From Bacteroidaceae bacterium (GTDB taxonomy: Bacteria; Bacteroidota; Bacteroidia; Bacteroidales; Bacteroidaceae): DNA of 10,908 bases. Numbering within the stretch: the stretch's first letter is position 1; every line of letters starts with the position of its first letter. Below are positions 6,324-10,908 of this stretch, piece by piece. The DNA lies in assembly GCA_016292545.1 (NCBI GenBank), contig JAEDIG010000080.1, forward strand, positions 1 to 10,908. The letters run 5' to 3'. The notes beneath the pieces are model-generated. The model made no database searches and had not been told where the DNA came from. It worked only from the letters and a program-made list of their open reading frames with translations. A program made the translations under genes and the position numbers.

Positions 6324-9010
6324 TGTCGTTGTTCTTTGGTGATTAGTCTTACTTTTCCGGCCAGACCCGACGCCACGGGTTCCCATCCGGCATACGAGTT
6401 CTCTTTATAGTTGAGGCCCACTACATTTATCTCCTTCATCTTTCGCCATTTCACACCCTTCCGGTCAAGGTCGGCAATGCGGTTGGCTGGCAGATTGGTG
6501 ACTTCGATTCGCAGGGTGTTCCTGCCTTTGTGCAAGGCATGCTTGCAGTCGAGGACAAAAGGTACGGCCCATGCACAGCCCAGGTATGTGCCGTTGATGT
6601 AGACTCTGGCGCTTTCGCGTACGTCGCCGAGGTCTATTGCCCAGTCTTTGTTCGCTTCGGCCCGGGATAGTCTGAAGGTGGTCTCGTAGATGCCTGTCCC
6701 CATGGTGATGGCTGTGGTGGCATTGAGGCTTTCCCATGTTTGCAGGCCATCGAGGGTGAAGGCGTCTCTGACCTCGGGTTGCTCTTCGGTGAACGACAGC
6801 TGCCAACGGTTGGCCGTGAGGTCGATGGCGGTGTCGGTGAGTGTGCTTTCGGGCTTGCCCTCACAGTCGGCGTTGCGGCAAAGGAGTATCCTGCTTTCGC
6901 CGCTGCGGAGGTCCAGCGCCAGTCCGTCGGCATTGATGCTTGCCTTGAAGAATTCATCGGTCATAGGATTGTACCACAAGGCGTATTGCTCCGGTACGGC
7001 CAGGGGCACACGGCAACGGATGTCGTGGTCGGTGAGGTTGGCAATGAAATAATGGTGTCCGTCCTCGTTGCTCCGGCGGATGATTTTCATGCCGTGCTGC
7101 CGTTTCATGGCTTCCGGCCTGGCTGCCTGCTCCATTGCTCCAACATCGTTGCCTGTGATGATCCTTGCCCCCTGCTGGCGCAGGCGTTCGGTATGGCGGG
7201 CCACATTGGGTGGAAGCGTGGCATTGGCTGGAATGATGATTCCCTTGTATCGTGTGCCGGCGGCGGTCTGAAGCATTCCGTCGGTGAAGGTGGTCTGCAG
7301 GAGATACTGGTCGCTGATGTAGTCGCAGTCGAAGCCCGCCTTGTCGATGCCTATGATGGTGCGGATGAAGCCGGGAGCCTTCTGTGCCATCGAATGGATG
7401 TCGAACTGCATCAGCCACTCCTTTGTCCGGGTGCGCCACATGTCCCGCACTGGCAGATAAACCAGGAAGTCGTTGTCTGGCTGTCCCCACTGCAGGAAGG
7501 TCTGGCATCGGGTGATGTAATCCATCAGCGAGGGCGCGTCTCTCCAGATGCTGTTGTAGGGGCTCATGTCTATCGAGGCATAGAATCTCCGTCCCGGCCA
7601 TTCCTCGCCTTTGGGTGCATAGGTGGTGCCGTGGAAGAACATGTGGTTCACACCGGCGCAGAACATCAGGTCCAGGTCGGGTTTCATCTGGCTGAGTGAT
7701 GTGCGGAAATGCTCTGTCAGCCAGGTGAAGGTTTCGCTCGATGTGTATCTCTTGCCTGTGATATGGGCTGCCGAGGGAGCATATTTCAGCATGCTCAGGT
7801 CGCTGTCGTTCGGGCGTGTAAAGCCAGTGTCTTTGCGCAGGCCATGGATGCCGAAGTCGGAAAGTCCCCAACCCTCAATCTCTGGAATGTCGACCGCAGC
7901 ATAGCAGTCGATGAGGTTGGCCGGTGAGCCATGTGCCTGGTTGCGTGTGATGGCTCCGAGCCGGTGGGTCCATGCGGTCCATTGCCGGGTGAAGTTTTCC
8001 AGCAGCATATCGGACAGTGTCTCCCGGTAGTCGCTCACTACCTGTGCATCACCGTCCACAAACTGCTCCAACTTGTCTTCCAGCCGATAGCCACGGCGGC
8101 GGGCAAACTCGTAGAGGAGCGTAGGGGTCCAGTTGGCGCCATACACCTCGTAGCTGTCGTTGAAAAACGTGTGCGGGAAGGGAGTGCCGGTTTCCACAAA
8201 TGCCTGTTCGATGTGTTGCAGGTAATGTGCCACGGCTGTGGAATCGAAATGGTCCACCACATAGCCTTCTCCTCCGGGAGCGGCCCGTTTCACCATCTGG
8301 CGTGTGCGGCTTTCATAGAGGGCAATCACCCGCTTCATCCCGTCGGCCTTGGGATATGCCCTTGTGAGTATTATTTTAGCCCATGGCTTTTCTTTTTCGG
8401 GCAGGCGGAAAGCTATTTCCTCGGTCTTCACCGCAGCCCCCACAAGAGTGTCTACTACAAATGCTTTGCATGCAGCCTCTTCTATGGGCACCCACGGGCC
8501 GCCGAATGGCCATCCTGTTCCATTGGACATATCTGTCTCTATGCCGAGCCTGCTGTTCTCTGTCTCCACATGGCGAAGCATCTCCATCCATTTGGGAGAC
8601 AGGTAACTGATTTCATTGGCATCGTTGCCTTGAACTCCATAGATGGGCGTAATCTCCACTGCCCCTGCTCCTGCCTTGGCATATTCTTCCAGACACCAGC
8701 TGAGATTTTCCTTGTCTACAGCAGAACCCAGCCACCACCAGCGCAACCCTGGCTTGGCTTCTCGGGTGGGCACAGGCAGGTGGAGGCCTTTTTCTCGGTT
8801 CGTCCGATTGTCCTGTGCAGCCATTCTGCTTGTCCATGTTGGTGCCAGCATGAAGAGTGTGGCTCCTATTAGAAACCGTCTACTAATCAAGGCTGATTTG
8901 CGGCGTATGTTGCTTCCATACTCTTCCCTACAGTTTGAAAGAAGCTGTTTTTTTTCTCCATTCTTGTTCTTGCGGAGAAAGTTTGTTTGCCATCCGATGT
9001 TTATTGCCAT
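6320..9010 (-). CDS. Glycoside hydrolase family 106 alpha-L-rhamnosidase
   Basis: The protein (896 residues from the ATG at 9010) matches GH106, inverting enzymes that remove alpha-L-rhamnose from pectins such as rhamnogalacturonan. Family marks include KPGLRWWWLGSAV (86-98), GAGAVEITPIYG (114-125), NGTGWPFGGPW (163-173), FFNDSYEVYG (282-291), TSSETFTWL (423-431, with Glu426 a plausible catalytic carboxylate), NHMFFHGTTYAP (455-466), and WPGRRFYASIDMSPYN (471-486). A C-terminal beta-sandwich shows IDLGDVRESARVYINGTYLG (792-811). Length is usual for the family. The N-terminus is odd: about 40 charged residues precede ISRRFLIGATLFML, the apparent signal core. A TTG at 8890 (codon 41) would give a compact signal peptide, so the true start is unsure. 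It follows the oxidoreductase after 162 bp with no promoter match and is coupled to GH105-GH28. Confidence 0.92.
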   Translation of the reverse strand: MAINIGWQTNFLRKNKNGEKKQLLSNCREEYGSNIRRKSALISRRFLIGATLFMLAPTWTSRMAAQDNRTNREKGLHLPVPTREAKPGLRWWWLGSAVDKENLSWCLEEYAKAGAGAVEITPIYGVQGNDANEISYLSPKWMEMLRHVETENSRLGIETDMSNGTGWPFGGPWVPIEEAACKAFVVDTLVGAAVKTEEIAFRLPEKEKPWAKIILTRAYPKADGMKRVIALYESRTRQMVKRAAPGGEGYVVDHFDSTAVAHYLQHIEQAFVETGTPFPHTFFNDSYEVYGANWTPTLLYEFARRRGYRLEDKLEQFVDGDAQVVSDYRETLSDMLLENFTRQWTAWTHRLGAITRNQAHGSPANLIDCYAAVDIPEIEGWGLSDFGIHGLRKDTGFTRPNDSDLSMLKYAPSAAHITGKRYTSSETFTWLTEHFRTSLSQMKPDLDLMFCAGVNHMFFHGTTYAPKGEEWPGRRFYASIDMSPYNSIWRDAPSLMDYITRCQTFLQWGQPDNDFLVYLPVRDMWRTRTKEWLMQFDIHSMAQKAPGFIRTIIGIDKAGFDCDYISDQYLLQTTFTDGMLQTAAGTRYKGIIIPANATLPPNVARHTERLRQQGARIITGNDVGAMEQAARPEAMKRQHGMKIIRRSNEDGHHYFIANLTDHDIRCRVPLAVPEQYALWYNPMTDEFFKASINADGLALDLRSGESRILLCRNADCEGKPESTLTDTAIDLTANRWQLSFTEEQPEVRDAFTLDGLQTWESLNATTAITMGTGIYETTFRLSRAEANKDWAIDLGDVRESARVYINGTYLGCAWAVPFVLDCKHALHKGRNTLRIEVTNLPANRIADLDRKGVKWRKMKEINVVGLNYKENSYAGWEPVASGLAGKVRLITKEQRQ

Positions 9011-9068
9011 GTTTTTGTGTTATTTGTCGGTTCGATGTGGTTTGGGTTTAACAATACAGAGTGGGCGC

Positions 9069-9167
9069 TTACATGTCCTCCATCGAGAGACCCTTGAGTG
9101 CCACCTGATAGCCGCGCAGATGGGACTTGATGTGCTGATATTTTTCTTCTAGCCTCTGGGCATTGTT
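9069..9167 (-). pseudogene. Possible gene remnant between the oxidoreductase and GH106 genes
   Basis: Immediately after the oxidoreductase stop codon, the - strand is open for about 32 codons in another frame and ends with TAA at 9069-9071. The translation contains RLEEKYQHIKSHLRGYQVAL and ends KGLSMEDM: a charged, amphipathic, protein-like tail. There is no ATG at its beginning. The ATG that follows a good GGAGG site (9161-9163) is in a different frame and stops after four codons. This looks like the 3' end of a deleted or frameshifted gene, or a small gene broken near its start. I do not recognise a family, and chance is not excluded. Confidence 0.3.
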
Positions 9168-9172
9168 CCTCC

Positions 9173-10908
9173 TTATTTGACCTGAGGAGGGGTGTTGAGG
9201 CGGCCTCCTTCGTTGTATCGCTGGTTGTTGGGCAGGCCAGGGTGGGCCACGCCTTCTGCCATAAGTTGTTTCAGTTCTTCCAGATGGTGGTGATAGACGG
9301 CTCTGGGGAGAATGTCATGCTTGCGGCAAATAGAGGTGGCCATGCCTACCACCTCGCCCATGGCACCCGTGGTTCGCATGACGCGTATGGTGCCCAGAGC
9401 TACGTGTGTTGCGCTGATGTCGCGCCCGGCCATGAACAGGTTGTCCACATTGCGTGAGTAGAGGCATCTGTAGGGAACGGAATAGGGGTAGATGTGTATG
9501 TGGTTGGTGGTTGCCTTGAACTCCTTGCCAGGGAAATGGCGGCTGTTTTCGGGGTCGGGCCGGTGTAGGTCGATGCTCCAGGTGGCCGTGAAGGAGGCAT
9601 CTTCGTGGGTCACATGTTTGATGAGGTCATCTTCTTTCAGAATGTAGTCACCCATTAGCCGGCGGGATTCCCGCTTGCCGGCAATGAAGGCCACCCATGC
9701 AAGCGAGCGTTTGGCGTAGTCGGCCTTTTTTGCACTGTGGTTTTTCAGGTAGCTCCAGTTGGCATAGACCACCATCATCCCATAATCACGGATTTGCTCC
9801 GCCATGGTAATCTGGTTTGTGTGCATTCCGGTTTCCCATGTCCATTCGCCGTGCAGCACGTGCTCACAGTTGTCCTCGTTGAAATGGATTCCATAATCGA
9901 ATTCGGGGAACATCGGCTTCTGCTCATCTTCCTCGGAATACCACTGTATGGAGGCACCCATAGTCATGCTGTCGGGTTGCGCAGGGGCAATGGACTCGCC
10001 GAACTCGTCTTGCCCTTCGCGCCCCATGCGGAAATCGGCACCGGCCAGATAGCCCACTGTCCCGTCGCCCGTGCAGTCGGCAAACAGTGGTGCTTCAAGT
10101 TCTATTCCCTCGCCCGTCTGAATGTTGCGGGCCGTGATGGATGTGATGCAGCTGCCTTCTTTCTTCACCGCCACCACCCGATACCCCAGCAGGCAGGTTA
10201 CGTTCTTTTCTGCGTTTAGCCAGCTCATCTTCTTTTTGTCTTCATAGTTGGCTGCAGGCTGTGCATTGCCTTCCTTCAGCGGGCCGAATTCTTTCTGCAG
10301 GTCTCCTAGGCGTGGGTATTTTCCCAGCTCGAGCGCACCTCCAAGATGGACACGGACTTCAGAACTGTTGTTGCCGCCTACTATGGGGCGGTCGTTTATC
10401 AGAGCCACTTTGCATCCCAGACGGGCAGCAGCCACGGCTGCACTCATTCCTGCAATGCCGGCACCGGCCACAACCAGGTCGTACCCTGTTTGCAGAACAG
10501 GAACGGGAAGCACGCCCATGCGGTGACGGAAAGCTTCCAGTTCTTTTGTATCCGATGGAGGAACTGCCTCTTTCTCCTGTGTGAGCCATACGGCATCGAT
10601 GCGACCGTCGAATCCCGTCAGGTCATGGATGGCCAGGCGGACATCCTTCTTGGAACTGCGGAAAGTGCCTGCATATTGCCACTGCCACCTCTCTCCCTCT
10701 ATGCCTAAATGGCTGGAAAGTCTCTTTCCGTTGGCTGAAAGGGCAAAGCGCCCCGGCCCTGCACCCTTATGCCAGGGCGAGGTCCAGTTGTAGGTGCTGG
10801 CGTAGACATGCCAGGCTCCAGTTTCGGGCAGTGTGATTCCTGTGGAGGCATCGGCTACAGGAGTGCCCAATCCGTGGGCTAACAGGTAGGGTGAACCCAT
10901 AAGGTCCA
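9173..10908 (-). CDS. FAD-dependent oxidoreductase (FAD_oxidored family) with N-terminal sandwich-like module, 5' end missing
   Basis: The frame is open to the right edge. The ATG at 10900 is probably internal, because the preceding codons read Asp-Leu and the text DLMGSPYLLAHGLG resembles the inside of longer family members. Counting from that ATG (575 residues), residues 1-108 form a sandwich-like module of the kind often seen before this enzyme class (HVYASTYNWTSPWH, RFALSANGKRL, GFDGRIDAVWLT). The FAD Rossmann domain starts at 140: YDLVVAGAGIAGMSAAVAAA has the GxGxxG dinucleotide fold (146-151), then GGNNSSEVRVHLGG, a second FAD contact ADCTGDGTVGYLAGADF (274-290), and late NLFMAGRDISATHVALGT. 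The family is common near carbohydrate genes in Bacteroidetes, but its substrate is not established; oxidation of a sugar or glycoside is inference. It is upstream of GH106 and probably in the same transcript. Confidence 0.85.
   Translation of the reverse strand, partial: DLMGSPYLLAHGLGTPVADASTGITLPETGAWHVYASTYNWTSPWHKGAGPGRFALSANGKRLSSHLGIEGERWQWQYAGTFRSSKKDVRLAIHDLTGFDGRIDAVWLTQEKEAVPPSDTKELEAFRHRMGVLPVPVLQTGYDLVVAGAGIAGMSAAVAAARLGCKVALINDRPIVGGNNSSEVRVHLGGALELGKYPRLGDLQKEFGPLKEGNAQPAANYEDKKKMSWLNAEKNVTCLLGYRVVAVKKEGSCITSITARNIQTGEGIELEAPLFADCTGDGTVGYLAGADFRMGREGQDEFGESIAPAQPDSMTMGASIQWYSEEDEQKPMFPEFDYGIHFNEDNCEHVLHGEWTWETGMHTNQITMAEQIRDYGMMVVYANWSYLKNHSAKKADYAKRSLAWVAFIAGKRESRRLMGDYILKEDDLIKHVTHEDASFTATWSIDLHRPDPENSRHFPGKEFKATTNHIHIYPYSVPYRCLYSRNVDNLFMAGRDISATHVALGTIRVMRTTGAMGEVVGMATSICRKHDILPRAVYHHHLEELKQLMAEGVAHPGLPNNQRYNEGGRLNTPPQVK

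Noticed and set aside
6324..6386. Upstream ATG at 6386 for the GH105-GH28 gene
   Set aside because: It would place 21 charged residues before a perfect signal peptide and overlap GH106 by 67 bases. The ATGA overlap at 6320-6323 is a better start.

Overview
The window looks like a chromosomal segment from a gut Bacteroidales bacterium, most likely Prevotella or Segatella. The reasons are the enzyme families, a Bacteroidetes-type TAnnTTTG promoter box, A-rich leaders instead of strong Shine-Dalgarno sites, and a periplasmic TPR-linked sensor kinase. The species assignment is inference from family content and style.

Left part (1-1222, + strand, AT-rich): the 3' end of a gene for a RecG/AlbA-type ATP-binding protein with a C-terminal winged helix. 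Its linker is encoded by an 11-bp tandem repeat. About 680 bp without a convincing gene follows. That stretch holds four 22-bp tandem repeats with a dyad core, a GC-rich stem-loop, and a three-copy AT-rich element (two direct copies and one inverted) that can fold into a 19-bp hairpin.

Middle (1223-2731, - strand): a TPR/transmembrane/HATPase sensor protein. It has its own promoter box and lacks the phospho-acceptor histidine of normal histidine kinases.

Right part (2844-10908, - strand, higher GC): a compact run of pectin-degradation genes transcribed right to left. The order is an FAD-dependent oxidoreductase (its 5' end lies beyond the window), a GH106 alpha-L-rhamnosidase, a two-domain GH105-GH28 enzyme whose ATG overlaps the GH106 stop codon (ATGA), and a GH5 enzyme 33 bp further on. 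Together these fit the downstream half of a polysaccharide utilisation locus for rhamnogalacturonan-type pectin. GH106 would remove rhamnose, GH28 saturated galacturonate, and GH105 the unsaturated uronate left by a polysaccharide lyase. The roles of GH5 and the oxidoreductase are unresolved. No SusC/SusD pair, lyase or hybrid two-component regulator is in the window, so those would have to lie to the right.

Between the oxidoreductase and GH106 genes there is a short open stretch with a protein-like C-terminal sequence but no start codon. It may be a gene remnant. No RNA gene, CRISPR array, transposase or replication origin was seen.
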